A stretch of 64,000 nt of DNA, taken from the NCBI GenBank assembly GCA_948144175.1, contig CANXME010001998.1, positions 1 to 64,000 on the forward strand, read 5' to 3'. The position numbers and the translations under genes are program-made. Shown here piece after piece: positions 1 to 10,783 of the stretch (positions are counted from its first letter, which is position 1; every line of letters begins with the position of its first letter). The DNA comes from Closterium sp. NIES-65 (lineage: Eukaryota > Streptophyta > Zygnematophyceae > Desmidiales > Closteriaceae). Under the pieces are notes generated by a model. It saw only the letters and a program-made list of their open reading frames with translations. It was not told where the DNA came from and made no database searches.

Positions 1-2947
1 GGGGAGACAGATTGGGCAACTGCACACCGACGTTTGGGGCATGTGGCAATGCCTTTGCTGAAGCAGCTGGAGAAGGATGGAGCCGTTAAGGGCTTAAAGC
101 TGAACGGACAACCACCCGATGATAACTGTGAAATTTGCCTCCTTTCAAAGTTCACCCGGTTCCCCTTCCATAGTGTGGCTGGCAGGAGCAAAAAGCCGTT
201 GGAGCTGGTCCACATGGACTTGGTGGGGCCGCTGCCGGTGCAAGGGCACAAGGGGGAGCGGTACTTCCTAACCATAGTGGATGACTGGAGCAGGCTAATG
301 TGGGCGTATCCGCTGAAGCGGAAAGATCACGCCGCCTCCACGATTCGGGACGATTGGCTGCCGTTCGTGGAGAAGCAAGCGGAGTGTGTGGTGAAGCGGA
401 TTAGGACAGATCGGGGTGGTGAGTTCCTTGGAGCTGAGATGACGGCCTGGCTCAAGAAGCAGGGCATCCAGAGGGAGCTGACCACGGCTTACACCCCACA
501 GTCCAACGGTGTAGCAGAACGGGCGAACCGGACAATTCTGGAGACAGCTAGGGCGCTGCTCATAGAATCTGGGCTGGGCAACTTGATGTGGCCCCATGCT
601 GTTCGGCACGCTACCGTCGCTAGGAACAGGGTACTCACAAAGGTTGGGGATGACCGTGGGTGCCGTTGGAGAGGTGGCTTGGGAGGAAGCCGCCGGTGGA
701 CATGCTGAGGGTGTTCGGTTGCATGGCAGTCGCCCACGTCCCCAAGACCTACCGCAGTAAGTTGGGGGCAAGTGCAATCTGGTCTGTGCATTTGGGGCTG
801 GCAGCTGAGAGCAAGGGATGGCTGCTGTGGGAGCCTTCCAAGGGTGTGTTGTTTGACAGCAGGGATGTGAAGTTTGTTGAGGGCATGATGTATGGGAGCT
901 GGGAGAAACAGCCGGAGGCCAGGGTGTCCCAGCAGATGGAGCAGATTACCATGCAGCTGGACCTGACTCCTAGTGTGTGGGAGGAGGGAGAGGAGGCAGC
1001 TGCAGAGGGTGGTGATAAAGAGAAGGTGCAGGAGGCACCTGCTGGTGGAGGTGATGGTGTGGAGATTAGCGGTAGCACTAGTGGAGCTGCTGGATCCGAG
1101 GGAGGAGAGCAGCAGCAGGGGAAAACTAAGAAGCCGAAGGGTGTCGTTATGAAGGGATGGGAGACACCCGTCTCCAGGCCAGGACGTACCCGTATGGCTA
1201 CTAAGAAGCTGACTGCAAGAGCTGATGTAGCGGAGCAGCAGCTTGGGACCGAGGAGGCATTGCTGATTCTACCGCATGGCTATGACCCGGATGAGGAGGA
1301 TCAACCTGCGTACTGTTTTCTTGCCCCTGCACCAGAGGAACCAGCTAGCATGGAGGGAGGCATTAGCTGGACCAGATAGGGACAAATGGCTAGCTTCCAG
1401 GGATGCTGAGTACCAGAGCCTGCTTGGAGAATGGGACTTGGGAACTAGTGGTGCTGCCTGAGGGAAAGAAAGCGGTACAATGCAAGTGGGTGCTAAGGAT
1501 CAAGACTGACGACAAGGGCAGGTCACCATCTACAAGAGTAGGTTGGTGGCTAAGGGGTTTATGCAGAAGGAGAAGCGGGACTTCAATGAGATCTTTGCTC
1601 CCACTGCCAAACCCCCTACCCTTCGTGTCTTGTTGGCAGATGCAGCCGTTAGTGGGAAGTTCATTATCCAGATGGACATATCAACGGCATTTCTCAACGG
1701 GATTTTAGAGGAGGAGGTGTTCATGACGCAGCCACCTGGGTATGAGGATGGTACGGGCAGGGTGTGCAAGCTGAAAAAGTCCATCTACGGCTTGAAGCAG
1801 GCGCCACGCTGCTGGTACCAGAAGTTGGCAGCTGTTTTAGAGGAGATGGGATTCAGGACCAGCAGCTGTGATGAGAGCCTCTTTCTCAAGGGGGAGGGGG
1901 AGAAGCTGGTGCTTGTTTCTGGTCTATGTGGACGACATTCTTCTCTTTAGCAGCAGCATGAAGGAGATCCAGAAGGTGCAGCAGCAGCTGATGGAGAACT
2001 TCAAGTGCAAGAACCTTGGGGAGGTAAAGTACTACCTCGGGATGCACGTGGAGAGGGATCTGGATCACAGGTGGTTGAAGCTGCACCAGGAGAAGTTCAT
2101 CAAGGAGCTTGGGGAGAAGTACGGAATTGAGAATGAGCGCAAGGTTGCAACTCCCCTGCCAGCAGAATTCAAGCTTGTGAAAGCTGCAGAGGATGAAGGG
2201 GTTGAAGCCGAGGAGCAGCAGCAATTTCAGTCCTTGGTGGGCAGCCTCTTGTATGCAGCAGTTCACACGAGACCCGACATCTCTTTCTCGGTTGGGCAGC
2301 TGGCTAGGGTAGTGCAGAATCCATCAGAGGAGCAGGTGGATGCAGCTGAGCGTGTGGTGAAGTATCTGAACTCTCACCCAAGCATTGGAGTTCAATACTC
2401 CGCATCTGCACAGGTGAAGCAGAAAGGGGTTGAGGTGCTGAAAGAGAAGGGGGAGAGGCTTGGAGAAGGCAAGCTTTTTCTCACTTGCTTTACTGATGCT
2501 ACGTGGGCCTCTGAGAAGGGGGATTCCTCATCTGTGGGAGGATACATCTGCGTAGTTGGGGGAGGACCGGTTAGTTGGAGGTCAAAGAAGCAGACGGAGA
2601 CAGCACTCTCTTCCGTGGAATCAGAGTACATGGCGATGTTCCATGGGGTGAAGGAGGTGATTTGGCTGAGGAGGCTGTTGGAGAAGATTGGCCAGGAGCA
2701 AAAGGTTGCTACGCCGCTCTTTTGTGATAGCAAGGGAGCTCTTGGGATGGCCAGGAACGCTGTGCTTCATGGGCTGAATAAGCACATGCGTATCAAGTGG
2801 CACTGGCTGCGTAAGGAGGTGAAGAGGGGGACGGTGAATCCGATCTACATCAAGACTCACCAGCAGCCAGCAGACTTCCTCACCAAGAGGCTTGCGGATG
2901 AGCCTCATTGGCGTTGTGTGCGCATGAGTGGAATGAGCATGAACTAG
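1..2947 (+). pseudogene. pol: CopA-1 pol fragment: integrase, RT, RNase H (frameshifted)
   Basis: The reading begins at the GAG-pre-integrase zinc region (a His-containing RLGH motif and a CEIC pair). The integrase core follows, with its first Asp in HMDLVGP, the second in TDRGGEF and the Glu in NGVAERAN. A long acidic/Gln linker precedes the Copia RT, whose catalytic YVDD lies near 1930; RNase H ends at a TAG at 2945-2947. Compared with CopA-2 it has one-base indels near 655, 1347, 1425, 1520 and 1915, each moving the reading frame, so no continuous Pol can be made from this copy as read. Each indel is absent from CopA-2, so some may be sequence errors rather than real lesions. Confidence 0.9.
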
Positions 2948-2974
2948 TATGGAATGATGGGGATGCAGCCGGCA

Positions 2975-2989
2975 GGCTGAGGGGGAGTG
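2975..2989 (+). promoter_or_regulatory. CopA-1 polypurine tract
   Basis: A purine-rich stretch (GGCTGAGGGGGAGTG) directly abuts the TG of the 3' LTR, the position of the plus-strand primer in LTR elements. The same tract precedes the forward LTR of CopA-2 at 10784. Confidence 0.8.
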
Positions 2990-4082
2990 TGTTGGGTGCA
3001 AATTCACATTGCACGACATCCTGCCGTCTGTTTGTACGAGTATGCGTGTGCGAATGCATTTGCGTGTGAATGGTATGTTTGTGTGTTTGTTTGCTTTCGC
3101 AATTTTCGCTTGAAGCATTTGCAGGTACTCGCAAAATGTGCGCTTCGGCATAACATTGTACGCGCTATGAACAGTACAAGCAGAAAGGACGAGCTCGCAA
3201 AGGAAACCCAAGATGGAAGCTTTGCGGTTCAACTTACTTGATTGCGCAGATTCAGTTCTATCCAACTCGAAATTGTACTGTTTTGTTTGGTTGACTATAG
3301 TGTAGCAGGGCAGGCACTATAGGGGTACAATTTAGGTGAAGGTTGGATGTTGTTTGTCTGTATCTGCATGCTACAGGGCCAGGGGAAACCAGCGGAACCA
3401 GCATTTGGCTGGTTGGGCAAAGACAAAACAGGTTCTGTTTTTAGGACCTGAACCTGGTTGTTGTTTTCCCAGGTTGGAAAAACAGAACCAGAGGTTGTTC
3501 ACCAACCTATCACCTGCTATTTTGTTCAGCCAGGTTGGTTCTGTTGCTTGGAATTATTTGGGATCATCCCTGGTTGTTCCCAGGTTGATTCCCAAGGTCC
3601 TTGCTAGCTAGAGCTATTTATTCCTTCTCTGTTTGTACCTGATATAGTGAAATTGATTCAAGCGAATTCCTTCCTTGCTGGAATTTCTTTTCTACGCGGT
3701 GCGACGGCGGAATGCTACCCGAGTCAACGCTAGTACGCTAGCACTCCAACGCTAGGCTAACGCTGTCCGAGCCATAACTTCGTAATGGCAGAACTTTTCG
3801 CGAGGCAACTTGGCTTATTTTAAAGCTCTTAGAGTGAGCTTCGATATAGGAAATTCTCAGCTTAATCCGATCGACGGTCTGCACGATACGCTGCGCGACG
3901 TTCAAGGTACTCTTGCTGTTTTGACTAAGTCCCTCTTGATCCCTCTCTCTACAAACTCGGACCCGAGGATAGGGGCTGGTCTTGTACCAGGCACCCAAGG
4001 ACCCTTGGAGGTGACCCCGAGGAGAGGTTTTAAGTGTGATAAAGTCTTAATAGCTTGAGTTTATTAGGCCCTTACACCAACA
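2990..4082 (+). repeat. CopA-1 3' LTR (1093 bp)
   Basis: It starts TGTTGG and ends CCAACA, a perfect 6-bp terminal inverted repeat. It directly follows the polypurine tract and ends where CopB-2 RT sequence resumes. The region about 3390-3600 contains repeated CAGGTTG/AACCTGG motifs that could be protein-binding sites. This is the only complete CopA LTR in the window and serves as the reference for decoding the rearranged LTR parts in CopA-2. Confidence 0.92.
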
Positions 4083-4450
4083 CTATGTGCAGCAGTACCT
4101 GAAGAGTGGTCATCTTCGGGGTGGGAGAGAAGGTCTGAAAGTAGTCAACTCCCTGCCGGTTACTGGAGCCACGAGCCACGTAACGCGCCTTGAAGACAGG
4201 CGGAGAACCCGGCGGCAGCTTCACCCTGAAAATCCACATGCCACTGACGATGTTCGCCCTAGGCGGGGGAACCTCGTCAACGTAGGTGCCTGTGGACTTC
4301 CATGAAGCCATCTCTGCGTCCATAGCTGCCTGCCACTAAGAGGAGTAGGGACCCTCTATCGCCTCCGCGTAAGAGCGCGGAGCCGGGATGTCAAGTGCAT
4401 CCGGGTCTCCCTCAGGGGTAAGCAGTACGGACACGAGATGAGGTGAAGCA
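4083..4450 (-). pseudogene. pol: CopB-2 RT N-terminal fragment
   Basis: On the minus strand this reads the start of the Copia RT_2 domain (the KARYVARG and GVDYFQTFSPTPK region), matching CopB-3 and CopB-4. There is an in-frame TAG (complement of 4336-4338) where the other copies have CAG (Gln). The fragment stops at 4083 against the CopA-1 LTR. Confidence 0.85.
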
Positions 4451-4582
4451 TGTCAGAACATTATAGCTTATGCTTTTGTGTAGGCTGTAGTGGGGTAGCC
4501 CATATGGGGTACAACCCAATTAGGGTTAGTACTTGTACCCAACTGTTTCATAGTTCATTCATTCCTCGTTCACATTTTCACA
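4451..4582 (+). repeat. CopB-1 5' LTR (132 bp)
   Basis: Starts TGTCAG and ends TTTTCACA, with the primer-binding site directly behind. Such a short LTR is typical of compact Copia and TRIM-like elements. It carries a core (GTAGTGGGGTA, then GTACAACCC) found in all CopB LTRs and, modified, in TR-2. Confidence 0.92.
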
Positions 4583-4596
4583 TGGTATCGAGCAGG
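4583..4596 (+). promoter_or_regulatory. CopB-1 primer-binding site
   Basis: TGGTATCGAGCAGG directly follows the LTR. It resembles the usual plant initiator-Met tRNA site TGGTATCAGAGC with a change in the middle. CopB-4 has the same form. Confidence 0.8.
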
Positions 4597-4689
4597 TTCC
4601 CTCGTGGGAGCTGTGCCTAGGGCCCACCACATCGACCTTTTTTTTCCTGCTCGAAGTGCGCTCCGCCCGAGTCGCACTTCGGGCTCTCA

Positions 4690-5410
4690 CCTCTTTGAGC
4701 CGCCCTAGCGGCCCTTTCCCCTAGCGGCCCCGCCGCACGTCGCCTCGCGGCCCCGCCGCCCTACCTCGCGGCCCCGCCGCCCTACCTCGCGGCCCCGTCG
4801 CCCTACCTCGCGGCCCCGCCGCCCCTGCTCAGCGGCCTCGCCGCCCTTCTGCAGCGGCCCCGCCGCCCTACTCCCTGCGGACCCGCCGCCCTTACACTTG
4901 CGGCCCCGCCGCCCTACTCTTGCGGCCCCGCCGCCGTACTCCTGCAGCCCCGCCCCCCCTACTCCTGCGGGCCCCGCCACCCTACTCCTGCGGCCCCGCC
5001 GCCCTACTCCTGCGGCCCCACCGCCCTACTCCTGCGGCCCCGCCGCCCTACTCCTACGGCCCCGCCGCCCTACTCCTGCGGCCCCGCGCCCTACTCAGCG
5101 GCCCCGCCGCCCCTACTCCTGCGGCCCCGCCGCCCCTACTCCTGCGGCCCCGCCGCCCTACTCCTGCCGGCCCCGCCGCCCTCCTCCTACAGCCCCGCCG
5201 CCCTACTCTTGCGGCCCCGCCGCCCCTACTCAGCGGCCCCGCCACCGTTCACCAGCGGCCGTGCCGCCCTACACCGCCCGCGCCGCCCGAGCTGCCAGAA
5301 CAGCCCGAGCCGTCCGAGCCGCCCGAGACACCCGAGCCGCCCGAGTCGCCCGAGCCGCCCAAGCAGCCTGAGCTATCCGAGCCGCCCGAGCCGCCCTAGC
5401 CGCCCGAGCA
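4690..5410 (+). repeat. CopB-1 C-rich leader minisatellite
   Basis: Tandem units of about 22 bp built on CGGCCCCGCCGCCCTACTCC, followed by GAGCCGCCC units, fill the space between primer site and gag. Long ORFs run through it on both strands because the units lack stops, but the predicted proteins are pure low complexity. I treat it as untranslated leader. Confidence 0.75.
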
Positions 5411-5592
5411 GCCTGATCAGCCGAGTCGCCGGTGCCGCGGAGTCGCAGTCGCTACTGAGCCGTCCCGAGCAGCCGTGTTGCCCGTGTTACTGCACTACTG
5501 AGCTTGCCCGACTTGCCTTGTCTGGTGAGACCAGCGCTTCTGTCACTGCACTGCCCCTGTCCTATAGTTGGTCTCGCTAGTCTACTGCTGTC

Positions 5593-6067
5593 ATGGCTTC
5601 CCCTAGTGTTCTCGCTTTTGACGCTGAGGGTCGAGCCATTGACTTTGAGGTTTGGGTAGATGACCTGCAGCTCTTCTTACAGTGCGATAGGGCAGACGGT
5701 CTCTCCCTCTTTGACCTCACCTATGGCGCCTCTCCTGCCCCTGCTGCTGATGCTGACCCCACTGTTCGCTCCCAGTGGGCCACGCGCGATGCTGCTGCAC
5801 GTCTTGCCGTGCGTCGCCACCTGCCTACCTCTGAGCGCGCGCACTTTAGTCAGTACAAGAGTGCTCACACCTTATACGACGCTATAGTTGCGCGCTACTC
5901 TTCCCCTGCCACTGCTGCTCTGAGCCGCCTCATGCTACCGTACCTCTTTCCTGACCTTGCTGCCTTTCCCACAGTCGCTGACCTCGTTACGCACCTCTGC
6001 ACTAATGACACTCGCTACCGCGCCGCACATCCTGCTGAGTCTGCGCCAAGAATCCCCCCCCCCCATG
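5593..6067 (+). pseudogene. gag: CopB-1 gag, N-terminal part (split by CopA-2)
   Basis: ATG at 5593 begins a Gag of the Copia UBN2-like type, with the MASPSVLAFDAEGRAI start shared by all CopB copies and a helical capsid region ending in ...SRLMLPYLFPDLAAFPTV. After about 155 codons it runs into an 11-C homopolymer (6054-6064) and is cut by CopA-2 just after the duplicated CCATG. The continuation resumes at 12705. Confidence 0.88.
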
Positions 6068-6108
6068 TGTTGGTGTAAGGGCCTAATAAACTCAAGCTAT
6101 TAAGACTT
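6068..6108 (-). repeat. CopA-2 41-bp remnant of a reversed LTR end
   Basis: These 41 bases are the exact reverse complement of 4042-4082, the end of the CopA-1 3' LTR. They complement the forward LTR part at 10784-11828: together they account for all but seven bases of one 1093-bp LTR. Confidence 0.9.
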
Positions 6109-6114
6109 CAGAGA

Positions 6115-6126
6115 TGGTATCAGAGC
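6115..6126 (+). promoter_or_regulatory. CopA-2 primer-binding site
   Basis: TGGTATCAGAGC is the classic initiator-Met tRNA primer site of plant Copia elements. Here it faces away from a reversed LTR scrap instead of following a complete 5' LTR. Confidence 0.85.
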
Positions 6127-6157
6127 TGCGTTATAGTGATCCTCGATATAGGTAGCT

Positions 6158-9100
6158 ATGGCGGGCAACACCTCGGTGGTAGCTGGTGAATCTTCAGCCC
6201 AAGATCGTAGCGGCAGCCATGATTCTGGTGTTTCTGCGCCAAGGGGAGCGCGAACAAGCCAGGGCTCGCTGATCAAGGAGGTGCTGAAAAACTTCACCGT
6301 CGAGAAGTTCAATGGTGAGGGCTATGATGATTGGGCCTGGAAAATGCAACTTTATTTCCGTCAAATCGGATTGCTGAAACTAATGATTGGGGAGGAGCCT
6401 AGACCGAGTGACCCCGCCCTTCAAGAAGATTGGGACGAGCGCGCCTCGGCTGGCTACTACTTGATGTCGCAGAGTTTGGAGCTGAACCAGCGTCACCACG
6501 TCATGCACCTGCTGCCGGAGGTTGAGTGCGGTCCGAAGGCGTGGACGGTGTTGAAGGAGCTGCACGCCCCGACCTCCGTTGTTGCAACATTGATGCTGGA
6601 GAGGGAGCTGTCCGCGTTGCGCCTGAGCGAGGGGAGAGCCGGTGCAACCTGTCCTGGACAAATTGCGCGACCTCTACGCGAAGTTGGCGACCGCAGGAAT
6701 CACCTACCCGGAGCAAACAAAGTGCTTGAAGATGCTCTCGCTGCTGCCGGAATCGTGGCTTCAATTTACGAGCGGATTGAGCCTGCCGCAGAACCAGAGC
6801 TTGTGGACGCTCGAGTGGGTGCGGACGAAGATTCTGGAGGAGGACTTCCGTCGCCGCCAACTGAGGGGTGGAGACGACGGCAGCAGCGGCTACGGGATGC
6901 AAGGGAGCCGACGTGGCAAAGGACGTGGCTTCGGTGGTGCTGGACGCGGTGCAAAGAAAGACGACGACTCCAACGACCAACAAGGAGGTACCGGTTGGGG
7001 TCGCGGTGCGAAATCTGGACGTGGGGGCAAGTCGGGTGCTGGTGGCAAAATGAAAGGGAGTTGCTGGTATTGTGAGAAGGAAGGGCACCCCTGGTTTTTG
7101 TGCTATAAGAAACCCGATGGATGGACCCCCCAGAATCGTCACCAGGATGGCGGCGCGCGGAGGAACCAGAAAAACGGCGCCAACATGGTTGCTGATTCGT
7201 CCGACAACAACCCGAAGGGCAACGGCGGTGCGGAGAAGAAGAAGGAGCGCACCGCAGGCCAATTCTTCCATATGGGAGACAAGGGGGAGCAAGGAGACGC
7301 ATCTGCTAAGGCTGGAGCAGAGCTGCATCCCCTGGACTATTGGGTGTTGGACACAGGCGCCGCTTGGACAATGACGCCGCGCAAGGACCTGCTGGACGAC
7401 GTACGCGCTGCACCGATTAATGAGGTGTGCTCTGCCTCTGGACACATGTTGAAGGTGGCTGGTGCGGGACGAGCTGCATTTAAGGGAGCGGATGGCAAGC
7501 CGGTGGTGCTGCACGACGTTCTCCTCGTCCCCGACCTGAAGGCCAACCTCATCTCCCTCCGTAAGCTTGGCAAGGCTGGGGTGAACACCAACACGGATGG
7601 GGCTCGCACTTATAAGGGGAAGCTGGGCAATCGGGTGCTTTGGGATCTGCACGAGAGCAAGGACGTGTACGGATCTATGTGGCAGCTGCCGGCGCTGGCG
7701 TGGCACGGTGGGGGGCAGGCTGGAGAGGGGTCTGCATCCCAGGGGGAGTGCAACGCCGTTGGAGGGGTTGGTGTGAAAGTGTCGGCCAGATCTGGGGAGA
7801 CAGATTGGGCAACTGCACACCGACGTTTGGGGCATGTGGCAATGCCTTTGCTGAAGCAGCTGGAGAAGGATGGAGCCGTTAAGGGCTTAAAGCTGAACGG
7901 ACAACCACCCGATGATAACTGTGAAATTTGCCTCCTTTCAAAGTTCACCCGTTTCCCCTTCCATAGTGTGGCTGGCAGGAGCAAAAAGCCGTTGGAGCTG
8001 GTCCACATGGACTTGGTGGGGCCGCTGCCGATGCAAGGGCACAAGGGGGAGCGGTACTTCCTAACCATAGTGGATGACTGGAGCAGGCTAATGTGGGCGT
8101 ATCCGCTGAAGCAGAAAGATCACGCCGCCTCCACGATTCGGGACGATTGGCTGCCGTTCGTGGAGAAGCAAGCGGAGTGTGTGGTGAAGCGGATTAGGAC
8201 AGATCGGGGTGGTGAGTTCCTTGGAGCTGAGATGACGGCCTGGCTCAAGAAGCAGGGCATCCAGAGGGAGCTGACCACGGCTTACACCCCACAGTCCAAC
8301 GGTGTAGCAGAACGGGCGAACCGGACAATTCTGGAGACAGCTAGGGCGCTGCTCATAGAATCTGGGCTGGGCAACTCCATGTGGCCCCATGCTGTTCGGC
8401 ACGCTACCGTCGCTAGGAACAGGGTACTCACAAAGGTTGGGGATGACTCGTGGGTGCCGTTGGAGAGGTGGCTTGGGAGGAAGCCGCCGGTGGACATGCT
8501 GAGGGTGTTCGGTTGCATGGCAGTCGCCCACGTCCCCAAGACCTACCGCAGTAAGTTGGGGGCGAGTGCAATCTGGTTGTGTGCATTTGGGGCTGGCTGC
8601 TGAGAGCAAGGGATGGCTGCTGTGGGAGCCTTCCAAGGGTGTGTTGTTTGATAGCAGGGATGTGAAGTTTGTTGAGGGCATGATGTATGGGAGCTGGGAG
8701 AAACAGCCGGAGGCCAGGGTGTCCCAGCAGATGGAGCAGATTACCATGCAGCTGGACCTGACTCCTAGTGTGTGGGAGGAGGGAGAGGAGGCAGCTGCAG
8801 AGGGTGGTGATAAAGAGAAGGTGCAGGAGGCACCTGCTGGTGGAGGTGATGGTGTGGAGATTAGCGGTAGCACTAGTGAAGCTGCTGGATCCGAGGGAGG
8901 AGAGCAGCAGCAGGGGAAAACTAAGAAGCCGAAGGGTGTTATTATGAAGGGATGGGAGACACCCGTCTCCAGGCCAGGACGTACCCGTATGGCTACTAAG
9001 AAGCTGACTGCAGGAGCTGATGTAGCGGAGCAGCAGCTTGGGACCGAGGAGGCATTGCTGATTCTACCGCATGGCTATGACCCGGATGAGGAGGATCAAC

Positions 9101-10741
9101 CTGCGTACTGTTTTCTTGCCCCTGCACCAGAGGAACCAGCTAGCATGGAGGAGGCATTAGCTGGACCAGATAGGGACAAATGGCTAGCTTCCAGGGATGC
9201 TGAGTACCAGAGCCTGCTGGAGAATGGGACTTGGGAACTAGTGGTGCTGCCTGAGGGAAAGAAAGCGGTACAATGCAAGTGGGTGCTAAGGATCAAGACT
9301 GACGACAAGGGGCAGGTCACCATCTACAAGAGTAGGTTGGTGGCTAAGGGGTTTATGCAGAAAGAGAAGCGGGACTTCAATGAGATCTTTGCTCCCACTG
9401 CCAAACCCCCTACCCTTCGTGTCTTGTTGGCAGATGCAGCCGTTAGTGGGAAGTTCATTATCCAGATGGACATATCAACGGCATTTCTCAACGGGATTTT
9501 AGAGGAGGAGGTGTTCATGACGCAGCCACCTGGGTATGAGGATGGTACGGGCAGGGTGTGCAAGCTGAAAAAGTCCATCTACGGTTTGAAGCAGGCGCCA
9601 CGCTGCTGGTACCAGAAGTTGGCAGCTGTTTTAGAGGAGATGGGATTCAGGACCAGCAGCTGTGATGAGAGCCTCTTTCTCAAGGGGGAGGGGGAGAAGC
9701 TGGTGCTGTTTCTGGTCTATGTGGACGACATTCTTCTCTTTAGCAGCAGCATGAAGGAGATCCAGAAGGTGCAGCAGCAGCTGATGGAGAACTTCAAGTG
9801 CAAGAACCTTGGGGAGGTAAAGTACTACCTCGGGATGGACGTGGAGAGGGATCTGGATCACAGGTGGTTGAAGCTGCACCAGGAGAAGTTCATCAAGGAG
9901 CTTGGGGAGAAGTACGGAATTGAGAATAAGCGCAAGGTTGCAACTCCCCTGCCAGCAGAATTCAAGCTTGTGAAAGCTGCAGAGGATGAAGGGGTTGAAG
10001 CCGAGGAGCAGCAGCAATTTCAGTCCTTGGTGGGCAGCCTCTTGTATGCAGCAGTTCACACGAGACCCGACATCTCTTTCTCGGTTGGGCAGCTGGCTAG
10101 GGTAGTGCAGAATCCATCAGAGGAGCAGGTGGATGCAGCTGAGCGTGTGGTGAAGTATCTGAACTCTCACCCAAGCATTGGAGTTCAATACTCCGCATCT
10201 GCACAGGTGAAGCAGAAAGGGGTTGAGGTGCTGAAAGAGAAGGGGGAGAGGCTTGGAGAAGGCAAGCTTTTTCTCACTTGCTTTACTGATGCTACGTGGG
10301 CCTCTGAGAAGGAGGATTCCTCATCTGTGGGAGGGATACATCTGCGTAGTTGGGGGAGGACCGGTTAGTTGGAGGTCAAAGAAGCAGACGGAGACAGCAC
10401 TCTCTTCCGTGGAATCAGAGTACATGGCGATGTTCCATGGGGTGAAGGAGGTGATTTGGCTGAGGAGGCTGTTGGAGGAGATTGGCCAGGAGCAAAAGGT
10501 TGCTACGCCGCTGTTTTGTGATAGCAAGGGAGCTCTTGGGATGGCCAGAAACGCTGTGCTTCATGGGCTGAATAAGCACATGCGTATCAAGTGGCACTGG
10601 CTGCGTAAGGAGGTGAAGAGGGGGACGGTGAATCCGATCTACATCAAGACTCACCAGCAGCCAGCAGACTTCCTCACCAAGAGGCTTGCGGATGAGTCTC
10701 ATTGGCGTTGTGTGCGCATGAGTGGAATGAGCATGAACTAG
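6158..10741 (+). pseudogene. gag-pol: CopA-2 gag-pol polyprotein (nearly complete, three frameshifts)
   Basis: ATG at 6158 starts a Gag with the FNGEGYDDWAWKMQLYF type of Copia N-terminus. A CCHC knuckle (C-X2-C-X4-H-X4-C) lies at about 7063-7104 after a Gly/Arg-rich tract. Then come the protease Asp-Thr-Gly near 7350, the pre-integrase zinc region, the integrase DDE core (Asp near 8010, TDRGGEF near 8205, Glu near 8310), RT with YVDD near 9722, and RNase H ending at a TAG at 10739-10741. One-base indels near 6637, 8578 and 10334 break the frame. Only the 10334 and 8578 sites can be compared with CopA-1, and there CopA-1 is intact. Catalytic residues of all enzymes are present, so this copy was functional recently. 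Confidence 0.9.
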
Positions 10742-10783
10742 TATGGAATGATGGGGATGCAGCCGGCAGGCTGAGGGGGAGTG

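Larger units (their letters stand above)
1..4082 (+). mobile_element. CopA-1, Ty1/Copia retrotransposon, 5'-truncated by window edge
   Basis: The window opens inside the pol gene of a Copia element. Domain order integrase, reverse transcriptase, RNase H, then a polypurine tract and 3' LTR identifies Ty1/Copia (Pseudoviridae-type) organisation. It is nearly identical over its length to CopA-2 (6109-11828). To its right the sequence resumes abruptly at 4083 inside a minus-strand CopB RT gene, so CopA-1 is inserted into CopB-2. Its 5' LTR, gag and protease lie left of the window, so the target duplication cannot be checked here. Confidence 0.93.

Noticed and set aside
4583..4596. tRNA gene
   Set aside because: Only the short primer-complementary site is present here and at the other primer sites; no cloverleaf sequence follows.
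4898..5399. Overlapping Pro/Arg/Ala-rich ORFs of about 160 codons
   Set aside because: They are open only because the C-rich minisatellite units contain no stops; the same happens on the other strand and in the leaders at 22176-23221, 26385-26906 and 45030-45442.
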